Origin: Hyphomicrobium methylovorum
GTDB lineage: Bacteria > Pseudomonadota > Alphaproteobacteria > Rhizobiales > Hyphomicrobiaceae
Direction of reading: 5' to 3'
Length of the DNA stretch: 64,000 nt
Assembly (NCBI RefSeq): GCF_013626205.1
Contig: NZ_QHJE01000001.1
Location: forward strand, 2,274,501 to 2,338,500
Of the stretch, positions 16,501 to 23,939 are shown in pieces. Below the pieces are notes generated by a model. It made no database searches, was not told where the DNA came from, and saw only the letters and a list, made by a program, of their open reading frames with translations. Numbering within the stretch: the stretch's first letter is position 1; every line of letters starts with the position of its first letter. A program made the translations under genes and the position numbers.

Positions 16501-16918
16501 GCTCTTTGAGTTCGAGGTGGGTCGGCAGCAGACCGTATTTCACCGGGCCGAAGAACGCGCTGAGTGTTCCGAAGAGAATGAGCGCGATGAAGAGCAGCGT
16601 GACGGACGGGATCAGGAACCCTATGGCAGCGGCGAGCGCGATCGGGATTTCGAGAAGGCGCACACGCGTTGCGACCGCGGCTTTATCATACTTGTCTGCG
16701 TATTGACCGGCGAGAGACGAGAACAGAAAGAATGGAAGGATCAAGGCCGCCCCGGCGAGCGTTCCGATCGCGGGTCCGTTCTCCATCGCGAGCCGGTAGA
16801 TGACGAGCATCGCGAGTGCGTTCTTGAGGAGGTTGTCGTTCAGTGCGGCAAGCAACTGGCTCCAGAAGAGAGGCGCGAACCGCCGTGACGTCATCAACTC
16901 AGAAAACATTGGGATCAT
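13463..16918 (-). CDS. aas: Aas-type fusion: lysophospholipid flippase, acyltransferase and acyl-ACP synthetase
   Basis: A 1151-residue three-domain protein. Residues about 10-410 are an MFS-like transporter (LplT type, 10-12 membrane helices). Residues about 430-620 are a PlsC acyltransferase with the H-X4-D motif N-H-V-S-L-L-D (histidine near 460) and F-P-E-G-R. Residues about 640-1130 are an AMP-forming ligase with F-T-S-G-S-E-G-L-P-K-G near 795 and Y-G-V-T-E-T and H-T-G-D-x-V motifs. Together they flip lysophospholipids inward and reacylate them, as LplT and Aas do in E. coli. The fused form occurs in other proteobacteria. The gene lies in reverse between thiO and thiS and overlaps the thiO 3' end by 54 bases. 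Confidence 0.9.
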   Translation of the reverse strand: MIPMFSELMTSRRFAPLFWSQLLAALNDNLLKNALAMLVIYRLAMENGPAIGTLAGAALILPFFLFSSLAGQYADKYDKAAVATRVRLLEIPIALAAAIGFLIPSVTLLFIALILFGTLSAFFGPVKYGLLPTHLELKELPAGNAAIEGATFLAILMGTIGGNLASGGDREVLFVAGAIVIISVLGWLSARAIPPAPSPVPDLVVDTNIFTSTKTLIADLRTDRRIWQGALITSWFWLVGAAVLALLQNLIPQALNGAPSVYTLALFTFAVAVALGSIAAARASRNRPNLALVPIGALLMGLFLLDLALLASRLTPAATPLGMSDTLQSVTGIHMLIDLAGIAFAGGLYIVPAFAAVQAWSPIDRRSRVIAGCNVLSAAFMALAGLAIALLQYEKISVALLYAGLGLANLIVVALVLRAWGAEGVKDVGVFLFRTFFGVEVIGRENLPQPGEKAIIAPNHVSLLDAPLMHALMPSHATFAIDTGMANTWWVKPFLKLAKAYPIDPTRPLGMRHLIQAVKDGSSLIIFPEGRLTVTGGLMKVYDGTAMIADKADAPIIPVRIEGLERSRFGYLSSSQTKKSWFPKTTVTILPPVRLKVDPALRGKQRRLAAGAALQDVMTDSAVMTTNIDQTLFEALAEARNTRDTGKPAVQDPLGTKLSYKKLIVGAQVLGKKLEPMLPPAGETVGVLLPNSAGVAVTFFALQTMGRVPAMLNFSAGAANVLAACKAAKVSVVLTSRVFVEKGHFESLVQAIEGAARVIYLEDVRATVSFTDKLRGLAQGSTPQVKRDCNSPAAILFTSGSEGLPKGVVLSHRNLLANCAQSLTRVACNGSDKVFNALPVFHSFGLTAGLLMPLVAGVPVYLYPTPLHYRIIPELVYGSNATILFGTDTFLSGYARVAHPYDFARVRLVLAGAEAIKDRTRQLYMDRFGVRILEGYGVTETAPVLAINTPLANKAGTVGRLSPLMEARLDPVPGIETGGRLYVRGPNVMLGYYRAENPGVLEPPQDGWHDTGDIVEIDPQGFIAIKGRAKRFAKIAGEMVSLSAVEALAAELWPNLITVVVSLPDARKGERLALLTTDASPTREAFSQFARRKGATELMVPADILHVSKIPLLGSGKPDYVAALELAKAAMAEKSGSSADSAKERPVAPAV

Positions 16919-16969
16919 CCTTGGAAGGAAGGCGAAGGAACTTCGTCAATAAGGCGGAACAACGATGCT

Positions 16970-17000
16970 TTGACCTGCCAGGCAGGTTCGCGGTAAAAAT
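16970..17000 (+). promoter_or_regulatory. Candidate thiS promoter with a 15-bp palindrome in the spacer
   Basis: TTGACC at 16970-16975 is followed after 17-18 bases by a weak -10 (GTAAAA/TAAAAA). The perfect palindrome ACCTGCC-A-GGCAGGT (16973-16987) overlaps the -35 and spacer. It could be an operator for the thi genes, the divergent aas gene, or both. No TPP riboswitch motif is recognisable between here and thiS. Confidence 0.4.
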
Positions 17001-17067
17001 CGTTAAATGCTCTAGTAATTGCCCATGAAATTCCTACTTCCAAAAGGCCGGAACGAAAATCTCACTT

Positions 17068-17286
17068 ATGCAGATGCCAATGGCTAAAATCGAAATTTTA
17101 ATCAATGGACGGCAGACCGGCACGGCGGCTCGAACGCTGGAGGCCCTCGTGAAGGACCACGCAGCGGGTGACTTGCGGGTTGCCACTGCGCTTAACGGTC
17201 ATTTCGTGCCGGTGGCGAGGCGTGCTACCACACCGATCGAAGCTGGCGACAGCGTTGAAATCGTATCCGCTCGGCAAGGCGGCTAA
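17068..17286 (+). CDS. thiS: Sulfur carrier protein ThiS
   Basis: A 72-residue ubiquitin-like sulfur carrier for thiazole synthesis. It ends in R-Q-G-G; the terminal Gly-Gly is adenylated and converted to a thiocarboxylate. The fold pattern (I-E-I-L-I-N-G-R at the front, [10 protein letters not shown] in the middle, G-D-S-V-E-I-V in the last strand) is typical. ATG codons at 17068 and 17080 are both possible; the second gives [10 protein letters not shown], closer to family length. thiG follows 17 bases after the stop. Confidence 0.93.
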   Translation: MQMPMAKIEILINGRQTGTAARTLEALVKDHAAGDLRVATALNGHFVPVARRATTPIEAGDSVEIVSARQGG

Positions 17287-17303
17287 GCGAGCATCAGGCA
17301 GCG

Positions 17304-18119
17304 ATGAACATTCGGGATCAAGGTCTCCATGCGCCGAAGGCGCTATCGCTCTATGGCACGGCGGTCGAGTCGCGGCTGCTGCTCGGCACGGCCGGATATC
17401 CTTCACCCGCCATTCTGGAAGACGCCGTAAAGGCATCCGGCGCGAGTGTGGTGACGGTCTCGCTTCGCCGGGAAGCGGCGGGTGGCAAGATCGGCGAACG
17501 GTTTCTGGATTTGATCCGCGACCTTAATGTGCTCGTGCTGCCGAATACGGCAGGATGCCGGACGGCGCGGGAAGCGATTACGACGGCGCAGATGGCCCGC
17601 GAGCTGTTCGAGACTGACTGGGTCAAGCTCGAAGTCATCGGCAACGACGATACGCTGCAGCCTGATGTGTTTGGGTTGGTCGAGGCGGCAACTGCGCTGA
17701 CGGCGGATGGCTTCAAGGTGTTTCCCTATACGACGGAAGATCTGTCGGTGGCAGAGCGTCTGCAGCGTGCGGGTTGCGAAGTCATCATGCCGTGGGCTGC
17801 GCCGATCGGTAGTGGGCGCGGCCTTGCGAATGTCTCGGCGTTGCGCAGCCTCAGGGCTTATTTTCCCGATGTAAAGCTGATCATCGATGCCGGTATCGGT
17901 GCGCCGTCGCATGCGGCGATGGCAATGGAATTGGGATACGACGCGGTCTTGCTGAATACGGCCGTGGCGAAAGCGGCCAATCCCGTTGCGATGGCGGACG
18001 CGTTCGCGCTGTCGATCAAGGCGGGGCGGCTAGGCTTTGAAGCCGGGTTGATGCCTGCGCGTGACATGGCGGTGCCTTCGACGCCGGTTGCGGGCACGCC
18101 CTTCTTCGATATCGATTGA
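17304..18119 (+). CDS. thiG: Thiazole synthase ThiG
   Basis: A 271-residue TIM-barrel enzyme making thiazole phosphate from deoxyxylulose phosphate, dehydroglycine (from ThiO) and ThiS thiocarboxylate. Conserved parts are [28 protein letters not shown] (the lysine forms the Schiff base), [23 protein letters not shown] and L-L-N-T-A-V-A-K-A. Length is normal. It sits between thiS and thiE and is very likely co-transcribed with them. Confidence 0.95.
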   Translation: MNIRDQGLHAPKALSLYGTAVESRLLLGTAGYPSPAILEDAVKASGASVVTVSLRREAAGGKIGERFLDLIRDLNVLVLPNTAGCRTAREAITTAQMARELFETDWVKLEVIGNDDTLQPDVFGLVEAATALTADGFKVFPYTTEDLSVAERLQRAGCEVIMPWAAPIGSGRGLANVSALRSLRAYFPDVKLIIDAGIGAPSHAAMAMELGYDAVLLNTAVAKAANPVAMADAFALSIKAGRLGFEAGLMPARDMAVPSTPVAGTPFFDID

Positions 18120-18126
18120 GTATCCG

Positions 18127-18741
18127 GTGAGTTCACATCCCCTTCGCCTTCCGCGTTTCTATCCGATTGTGCCGGACGCCGATTGGCTGGGCCGGATTGT
18201 TCCGCTCGGCGTCAAGCTGGTTCAATTGCGCATGAAGGATGCGACGCCGGGTGACGTCGCCAGAGAAACGCGGCGGTCGCTCGCGATCTGCGCCGAGCAT
18301 GGCTGCCAATTCGTGCTGAACGATTACTGGGCCGTCGCAATCGATGAGGGAGTGGACTTCATCCATTTGGGCCAGGAGGATCTTGCGAGTGCGGATCTCG
18401 CTGCGATCCGCGCGCGGGGGATCCGGATCGGAATTTCGACGCATGATGATGCGGAGCTCGCGACAGCTCTTGCCGCCCGTCCCGACTATGTTGCGCTCGG
18501 ACCGATTTACGAGACGAAATTAAAGGTAATGCCGTGGGCGCCGCAGGGCTTGGACAAGCTTGCTAGCTGGCGAACGCGGGTCGGATCTCTGCCACTCGTT
18601 GCGATCGGTGGGTTAACGCCGGAGCGTGCGCCGGCTGTGGCGACGGCGGGGGCCGACAGTCTGGCCGTCATTACCGACTTTGTGACAGCGGCCGATCCCA
18701 TTGCCAGGGTTCGGGAATGGGTGAATTGGGCAAGGAATTAG
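18127..18741 (+). CDS. thiE: Thiamine-phosphate synthase ThiE
   Basis: A 204-residue TIM-barrel enzyme joining thiazole phosphate and pyrimidine pyrophosphate. Family segments are L-V-Q-L-R-M-K-D near residue 35, F-V-L-N-D-Y-W, H-L-G-Q-E-D-L, I-G-I-S-T-H, Y-V-A-L-G-P-I-Y-E-T and V-A-I-G-G-L-T. The start is GTG at 18127, seven bases after the thiG stop; a start upstream at 18061 would overlap thiG with unrelated sequence. The segment P-I-Y-E-T-K-L-K replaces the more usual P-T-x-T-K, and the sequence has some TenI character. With thiO, thiS and thiG here, ThiE is the better call. Confidence 0.88.
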   Translation: MSSHPLRLPRFYPIVPDADWLGRIVPLGVKLVQLRMKDATPGDVARETRRSLAICAEHGCQFVLNDYWAVAIDEGVDFIHLGQEDLASADLAAIRARGIRIGISTHDDAELATALAARPDYVALGPIYETKLKVMPWAPQGLDKLASWRTRVGSLPLVAIGGLTPERAPAVATAGADSLAVITDFVTAADPIARVREWVNWARN

Positions 18742-18788
18742 GGCGTAAGGTCTAACTTACTATTCTGCGAAAGTATTATTGAGGGCGT

Positions 18789-18817
18789 TTGACACGCCAT
18801 CCATCCCCATACTTAAA
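18789..18817 (+). promoter_or_regulatory. Sigma-70-type promoter of the CHAD gene
   Basis: A perfect -35 TTGACA (18789-18794), a 17-base spacer and -10 CTTAAA (18812-18817). It lies 39 bases before the CHAD protein start, in the gap after thiE. Confidence 0.6.
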
Positions 18818-18855
18818 CTGCGCCGTAAACCTCATATCAATCGAGACCCCTCCCG

Positions 18856-19896
18856 ATGCCGTACAGATTTAAGATCGACGAGCCGGTGGAGAAGGGCTTT
18901 CGCCGCATCGCGCGCGAACAGTTTGAGGTGGTGCTTTCGGAACTCGCATCGCCGGACATGCGGCCCAAGGGCGTGCACGAATGCCGGAAGGCGCTGAAGC
19001 GGCTGAGGGCTCTGGTGCGCCTTGTCGGACCGTCGCTTGGGTCGAAACGCGCGAAGCGGCTGGGGAAGTCTCTGGCCGATGCCGGGCGGATGCTTGCGAG
19101 CCGCCGCGACGAAGCCGTTCTGCGCGATACGGTGAGCCAGCTTGCAGCCAAAGGCGGACCTGACGCGGCAGCTATTCTTGCTCCATGGCTATTGCATTTT
19201 GGTAGTGAAGCAGAACAGGCGCAGATCGATCCTCAGAGCATTGAGCGGATGCGCGTTCTTCTTCGCTCCGAGGCGGAGACCTTTGGCCGTGCGAAGTTGA
19301 AGCATAGGGGATTTGCCGCTCAGAAGGGCGGCCTCGAAACGAGCTACCGGCGTGCGCGTAAGGCTTTGAAAGATGCGTATCGCGAGCCATCGGATGAAAG
19401 CTTCCATACGCTGCGGAAGACCGTGCAATGGCATTGGCGTCAGATGAGTTTGCTGGCGCGCGCATGGCCCGATGAATATGCCGTGCGCGTTGAGGCGGCG
19501 CGTGGGCTTTCACAGGCGCTAGGCGACGATCACGATCTGGCCATGCTGATTGCTGCAACGATCAAGGCCACCGATTTTTCGGCTGAGCAGAAGGAAGCGA
19601 TTGTCGAGCTCTGCTTTGCTCGTCAGCAGGAGATCAGGGCTTCGGTGGGTCCATCCGTCAATCGGCTATTTGCTGAAAAGCCTGATGCGTTCATTGCGCG
19701 GATGGCGGCGTATTGGAAATGCGGCCACGCGGCGCCGTTTCCAGATATCGTGCCGATCGTCCGCAGCCAGGCGAACGCTCGTGCGAGCGACAAGATGCTC
19801 GGGACTGTCACGACTCTCGATACGGCCGGGTCTTCAAGCAAGGCGCAGTCTGCTCCTGCTCCCGCTGTCGCAGTGCCGTCGCAACGGCGCGCTTGA
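18856..19896 (+). CDS. CHAD-domain protein
   Basis: A 346-residue protein with an alpha-helical CHAD domain (about residues 8-290), recognised by conserved H-E-C-R-K-A-L-K-R-L-R-A-L at about 37-49 and a second F-H-T-L-R-K-T-V-Q-W-H-W-R-Q-M near 190, followed by L-S-Q-A-L-G-D-D-H-D-L. The regularly spaced His and Arg/Lys residues bind polyphosphate, and CHAD proteins locate to polyphosphate granules. It lacks an N-terminal CYTH domain. The last 40 residues are Ala/Ser/Pro-rich and probably disordered. It has its own promoter. hemH starts 45 bases after the stop with no functional link. Confidence 0.88.
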   Translation: MPYRFKIDEPVEKGFRRIAREQFEVVLSELASPDMRPKGVHECRKALKRLRALVRLVGPSLGSKRAKRLGKSLADAGRMLASRRDEAVLRDTVSQLAAKGGPDAAAILAPWLLHFGSEAEQAQIDPQSIERMRVLLRSEAETFGRAKLKHRGFAAQKGGLETSYRRARKALKDAYREPSDESFHTLRKTVQWHWRQMSLLARAWPDEYAVRVEAARGLSQALGDDHDLAMLIAATIKATDFSAEQKEAIVELCFARQQEIRASVGPSVNRLFAEKPDAFIARMAAYWKCGHAAPFPDIVPIVRSQANARASDKMLGTVTTLDTAGSSSKAQSAPAPAVAVPSQRRA

Positions 19897-19941
19897 TCGG
19901 CTATTGTTTGATTTTCCGATATCGCAAGGACCGAATTGCGC

Positions 19942-21003
19942 ATGAACGAACTTCCGAAGTCGAGCGAATTTGGCATTCGACCTGCCAATGCTCCGGCAGA
20001 TCATCCGCGAGTCGCGTTCGGACGGATTGGCATATTGCTGCTCAATCTCGGCACGCCGGATGGAACCGGCTACTGGCCTATGCGGCGCTACCTGAAAGAG
20101 TTTCTCTCGGACGAGCGTGTGATCGAAGTTCCGCGCTGGAAATGGTGGCCGATCCTCAATCTCATCATTCTGACGGTTCGACCGGCGCGTAAGGGCAAGG
20201 ACTACGCCACGATCTGGAACAAGGAGAAAGATGAGAGCCCAATCAAAACGATCACGCGGAATCAGGCTTCGCAACTGGCGGAGCGATTCAAGAGCGATCC
20301 GCGTATCGTCGTCGATTGGGCGATGCGCTATGCGAACCCGACGACGGAAAGCAGGATTCAGGCGCTGAAAGATCAGGGGTGCGACCGCATTCTGCTTGTG
20401 CCGCTCTATCCGCAGTACGCCGCAGCGACGACGGCGACGGCATGCGATCAGGCGTTTCGGGCGTTGATGAAAATGCGTTGGCAGCCCGCGGTGCGCGCGG
20501 CACCAGCGTATTTCGAAGACCCAGCCTATATCAAGGCCGTTGCTACATCAATTCGGAAGAGCTTGGCGAAACTCGATTTCGAACCGGAAAAGATCATCGC
20601 GACATTTCATGGAATGCCGGAAGCCTATTTGGCGAAAGGCGATCCATATCATTGCCAATGCCAGAAGACATCTCGGTTGCTGCGTGCCGAACTCGGTATC
20701 GAGCCGGACCGTTGGCTAACGACTTTTCAATCCCGATTTGGCAACGATCCGTGGCTTCAGCCGTACACGGACAAAACTGTGCAGGAATTGGCGAAGTCCG
20801 GCGTAAAGCGGCTTGCTCTGGTGGCGCCAGGGTTTTCGGCCGATTGCCTCGAGACGCTGGAAGAGCTGGACGGCGAAAATCGTCACTATTTTGAAGGCAA
20901 CGGCGGAGAAAAATTCGCCTATTTACCGGCTCTCAATGACAGTCCCGAGGGAATAGACGTTATTGAAGCCGTGACGCGTCGAGAGCTTATGGGCTGGATT
21001 TAA
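19942..21003 (+). CDS. hemH: Ferrochelatase HemH
   Basis: A 353-residue ferrochelatase inserting ferrous iron into protoporphyrin IX, the last step of protohaem synthesis at the inner face of the membrane. Segments include I-L-L-L-N-L-G-T-P-D near the front, R-Y-L-K-E-F-L-S-D, A-M-R-Y-A-N-P, L-V-P-L-Y-P-Q-Y, T-F-H-G-M-P (catalytic histidine), D-P-Y-H-C-Q-C, F-Q-S-R-F-G and A-P-G-F-S-A-D-C-L-E-T-L-E-E. The ATG at 19942 is preferred to an upstream TTG. Length is typical of alphaproteobacterial HemH. Confidence 0.95.
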   Translation: MNELPKSSEFGIRPANAPADHPRVAFGRIGILLLNLGTPDGTGYWPMRRYLKEFLSDERVIEVPRWKWWPILNLIILTVRPARKGKDYATIWNKEKDESPIKTITRNQASQLAERFKSDPRIVVDWAMRYANPTTESRIQALKDQGCDRILLVPLYPQYAAATTATACDQAFRALMKMRWQPAVRAAPAYFEDPAYIKAVATSIRKSLAKLDFEPEKIIATFHGMPEAYLAKGDPYHCQCQKTSRLLRAELGIEPDRWLTTFQSRFGNDPWLQPYTDKTVQELAKSGVKRLALVAPGFSADCLETLEELDGENRHYFEGNGGEKFAYLPALNDSPEGIDVIEAVTRRELMGWI

Positions 21004-21130
21004 GTTCCAGAGATCTGGAAGAATCCTATCGATCTTTAAAGTCCGCCTACAGAAGAACGAGTTGAAGCCGTTATTCTGCCTGTAATTACGGGTTGTTTAC
21101 CTTTTCTTCGTTGCCGGGTGATTAAAACCC

Positions 21131-21146
21131 GCGGAATAGCGGAATA
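21131..21146 (+). repeat. Tandem 8-bp repeat before the SPFH gene
   Basis: GCGGAATA occurs twice in a row 26 bases upstream of the stomatin-like gene. It is probably chance, but it lies in the 5' leader. Confidence 0.3.
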
Positions 21147-21171
21147 GCGATTGATTCGCTTGAGAAGGGGA

Positions 21172-22167
21172 ATGGCTATGCCTGGATTTGGCGGATTCGA
21201 ATCGTTTGGGTTCATCTTGCTGGTGGCCGCCATCTGGGTGCTTTGGTCCACCGTAAAAATTGTGCCGCAGGGTTTCAATTTTACGGTCGAAAATCTGGGC
21301 CGCTATACCCGGACGCTTGCGCCGGGAATGCACATCCTCATTCCGGTTCTGGAAAAGGTCACGCACAAGCTCAACATGAAAGAGCAGGTGATGGACATTC
21401 CGAGCCAGGACGTCATCACCAAAGACAACGCCATGGTGCGGGTGGACGGCGTCGCCTTCTATCAGCTGCTCAATGCGGCGAAGGCGGCCTACGAGGTCGA
21501 TAATCTCGATCATTCGATTGTGAATTTGACGATGACGAATATCCGTACCGTGATGGGTTCGATGGATCTCGACGAGTTGCTTTCAAATCGCGACCAGATC
21601 AATCACCGGCTGCTGCAGGTCGTCGATGCAGCGACGGAGTCGTGGGGCGTGAAGGTCACGCGTATCGAGATCAAGGACATCGCGCCGCCGCGTGACCTCG
21701 TTGACAGTATGGCGCGGCAGATGAAAGCCGAACGCGAAAAGCGCGCGCAGATCCTGGAATCTGAAGGCTTGCGGCAGGCCGCAATTCTGAAAGCTGAGGG
21801 CCAAAAGCAGGCCGTTGTTCTGGAGGCTGAAGGCCGCCGGGAAGCTGCTTATCGTGATGCTGAAGCGCGCGAACGCGCCGCTGAAGCCGAGGCAAAGGCG
21901 ACGCAGATGGTGTCAGCCGCTATCTCGGCAGGCAACGTGCAGGCCATCAACTATTTCGTGGCCAACAACTATATGAAGGCGCTGGAAGCGTTGGCAAAGG
22001 CACCGAACCAGAAGGTGATCCTCATGCCGCTCGAAGCGTCGTCGGTCATTGGGTCACTTGCGGGCATCGCGCAGATTGCTTCCGACACGTTTGGTGGCGG
22101 CGATGGGCCGAGTGGTGCAGCACCGCGTGCGCCGGCCGCGCGTTCCGGAACAGTGCCACGGGCTTAG
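21172..22167 (+). CDS. SPFH/stomatin-like membrane protein (QmcA type)
   Basis: A 331-residue protein with one N-terminal membrane helix (F-I-L-L-V-A-A-I-W-V-L-W-S) and a band-7/SPFH domain from about 30 to 200 (I-V-P-Q-G-F-N-F-T-V-E-N-L-G-R-Y, then P-G-M-H-I-L-I-P, P-S-Q-D-V-I-T-K-D-N and W-G-V-K-V-T-R-I-E-I-K-D-I). A long charged coiled coil (about 195-260, Ala/Glu/Arg heptads) follows and makes the large oligomers typical of the family. It pairs with the NfeD protein 34 bases downstream, the classic stomatin-NfeD arrangement linked to membrane microdomains and quality control. ATGs at 21172 and 21178 both fit AGAAGGGG upstream. Confidence 0.92.
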   Translation: MAMPGFGGFESFGFILLVAAIWVLWSTVKIVPQGFNFTVENLGRYTRTLAPGMHILIPVLEKVTHKLNMKEQVMDIPSQDVITKDNAMVRVDGVAFYQLLNAAKAAYEVDNLDHSIVNLTMTNIRTVMGSMDLDELLSNRDQINHRLLQVVDAATESWGVKVTRIEIKDIAPPRDLVDSMARQMKAEREKRAQILESEGLRQAAILKAEGQKQAVVLEAEGRREAAYRDAEARERAAEAEAKATQMVSAAISAGNVQAINYFVANNYMKALEALAKAPNQKVILMPLEASSVIGSLAGIAQIASDTFGGGDGPSGAAPRAPAARSGTVPRA

Positions 22168-22200
22168 TGCGCGATCGTTCGGGCAATCGAGGGCGATATT

Positions 22201-22665
22201 ATGCAGTCACTGTCTGACTTGATCGCACAGTTCGGCGCGTGGTTATGGTTCGCGCTGGCGGTGGTTCTTTTCGTACTCGAATCCCTCGTTCCGGGCGTGC
22301 ATTTTGTCTGGTTCGGTTTGTCCGCAACGATCGTCGGCATCGTGGCGCTTGCTGTGCCATTCGCCTGGGAATGGCAGCTTATTGCGTTCGCATTGATTGC
22401 GCTCGCGACTGTGTTCTGGGTGCGAAACAGAGGCAGTGCGGAGAGTGCGCGGTCTGACGTGCCCGATCTCAATATCAGAGGCGCGCAGTACATCGGTCGC
22501 ATCGTGGCTGTTGAGACTGAAATCGTGAATGGCCGCGGACGGGTGCAAATCGGCGATTCTGTGTGGGCTGCCGAAGGTGAAGATGCTCCGAAGGGTGCGC
22601 GCGTCAAGGTGACGGGCGTTGATGGCACCGTGCTTGTCGTCTCGCGAGTAGACGCAGCGGGTTAA
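22201..22665 (+). CDS. NfeD-family membrane protein
   Basis: A 154-residue short NfeD protein: N-terminal membrane part (residues about 10-80, two or three helices including W-L-W-F-A-L-A-V-V-L-F-V-L-E) and a C-terminal OB-fold domain (about 90-150, I-V-A-V-E-T-E-I-V-N-G-R-G-R-V-Q-I-G-D-S-V-W-A-A-E-G). W-A-A-E-G is typical. It has no N-terminal protease domain, so it belongs to the short class that binds the partner SPFH protein encoded just upstream. Confidence 0.9.
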   Translation: MQSLSDLIAQFGAWLWFALAVVLFVLESLVPGVHFVWFGLSATIVGIVALAVPFAWEWQLIAFALIALATVFWVRNRGSAESARSDVPDLNIRGAQYIGRIVAVETEIVNGRGRVQIGDSVWAAEGEDAPKGARVKVTGVDGTVLVVSRVDAAG

Positions 22666-22711
22666 ACTCCCGCGTCGCCGCGTATGACCGGCCGGCTCGG
22701 TTTGATGTCGC

Positions 22712-23743
22712 TTAAGCGACGCCGAGACGGAGGAGATCGTGGACGTGGATCAGTCCAACCGGTTTGCCGTTTTGCACGACAAATAGCGCGGTGATCGACG
22801 AGGAGTTGATCAGTTCGAGCGCCGCAGAAGCCAACATCTCAGGACGGATGGTCTTTGGCTTTGCCGTCATGATGTCGTCGACCTTGGCTTGCAGCAGATT
22901 GCCCCGCATGTGACGACGCAAGTCGCCGTCGGTGATGACACCGATCAGCCGTTTGGAACGATTGAGCACACCGACGCAGCCGAAGCTCTTTTCCGTCATC
23001 GAGACCAGGGCTTCCGCCATCGAGGCGCCGCTCTTGATCAGCGGCAGCCGATCGCCGCGGTGCATAATATCGGACACGTATTTCAGATTGGCGCCGAGTG
23101 ATCCGCCCGGGTGAAAAATCTTGAAGTCATTGGCGGTGAAGCCGCGTGCTTCCAAAAGGGCGATGGCGAGGCTGTCGCCGAGGGCGAGCTGCATCGTCGT
23201 CGAAGTGGTGGGCGCGAGGCCGTGGGGGCAGGCTTCCTTCGCCGCGGGCATCAGCAGCAGAACGTCGGCGTGCTGGCCGAGGGCTGATTTTTCCTGAGAC
23301 GTTATCGCGACCAGCGGCACGGCGAAGCGGCGCGAATACGTGATGATCGGTTTTAGTTCCAGCGTCTCGCCGGACCAGGACAGCGCCAGGATGATGTCTG
23401 CTGGCGTCACCATGCCGAGATCGCCGTGGGAGGCTTCCGTCGGATGGACGAAGAACGCGGGCGTTCCGGTGGAGGCGAATGTTGCCGCGATCTTTTGGCC
23501 GACGTGACCGCTTTTGCCGACGCCGGTGATGATCACTCGGCCTTTGACGGCTGCCAGTCGCTGCACGGCTTCGTTGAAGTGGGGCGCGAGCGGCCCGTCG
23601 AGTTCCTTGGCCAGCAGCGCCAAGCCTTCGGTCTCAATGTTGAGGGTGCGCACGGCCGAGGCGACTGGCGCTTCGGTTCGCCGTTTCACTGCTGCCGCGC
23701 CGTTTTTGGCTGTGGCGCGCGGAAAAGGGACCACCTTCTGCAT
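22712..23743 (-). CDS. kdsD: Arabinose-5-phosphate isomerase KdsD/KpsF
   Basis: A 343-residue enzyme converting ribulose 5-phosphate to arabinose 5-phosphate for KDO synthesis (lipopolysaccharide core). A SIS sugar-isomerase domain covers about 45-195 (G-V-G-K-S-G-H-V-G-Q-K-I-A-A-T-F-A-S-T-G, H-G-D-L-G-M, L-S-W-S-G-E-T, then H-P-G-G-S-L-G-A). Two CBS domains fill the C-terminal 125 residues (I-M-H-R-G-D-R-L-P, I-T-D-G-D-L-R-R). The ATG at 23743 behind GAGG is preferred; an in-frame start at 23836 would add 31 basic, unconserved residues. It is transcribed divergently from a beta-barrel protein gene. Confidence 0.93.
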   Translation of the reverse strand: MQKVVPFPRATAKNGAAAVKRRTEAPVASAVRTLNIETEGLALLAKELDGPLAPHFNEAVQRLAAVKGRVIITGVGKSGHVGQKIAATFASTGTPAFFVHPTEASHGDLGMVTPADIILALSWSGETLELKPIITYSRRFAVPLVAITSQEKSALGQHADVLLLMPAAKEACPHGLAPTTSTTMQLALGDSLAIALLEARGFTANDFKIFHPGGSLGANLKYVSDIMHRGDRLPLIKSGASMAEALVSMTEKSFGCVGVLNRSKRLIGVITDGDLRRHMRGNLLQAKVDDIMTAKPKTIRPEMLASAALELINSSSITALFVVQNGKPVGLIHVHDLLRLGVA

Positions 23744-23939
23744 GGGCCTCGCCGATCCTTGCTCGTTCCGTCGTCTTGCCAACTGAGACTCGCTTACTCG
23801 TTGCTTCGTTTTTCCGCGCCCCGCATAGATGCGCAAGCCGTTCGCAGCCTTAAAGGCACGTTAACCCCGCGTTTTTAAGTTGGGATCTTCGAATCGTACA
23901 GCGTTCAGTTGGAATCTCACATGGGGCCGCCACAAAATC

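Noticed and set aside
16919-17067. TPP riboswitch before thiS
   Set aside because: Neither the CTGAGA core nor the P2/P4 helices can be seen; only a palindrome and a weak promoter are present.
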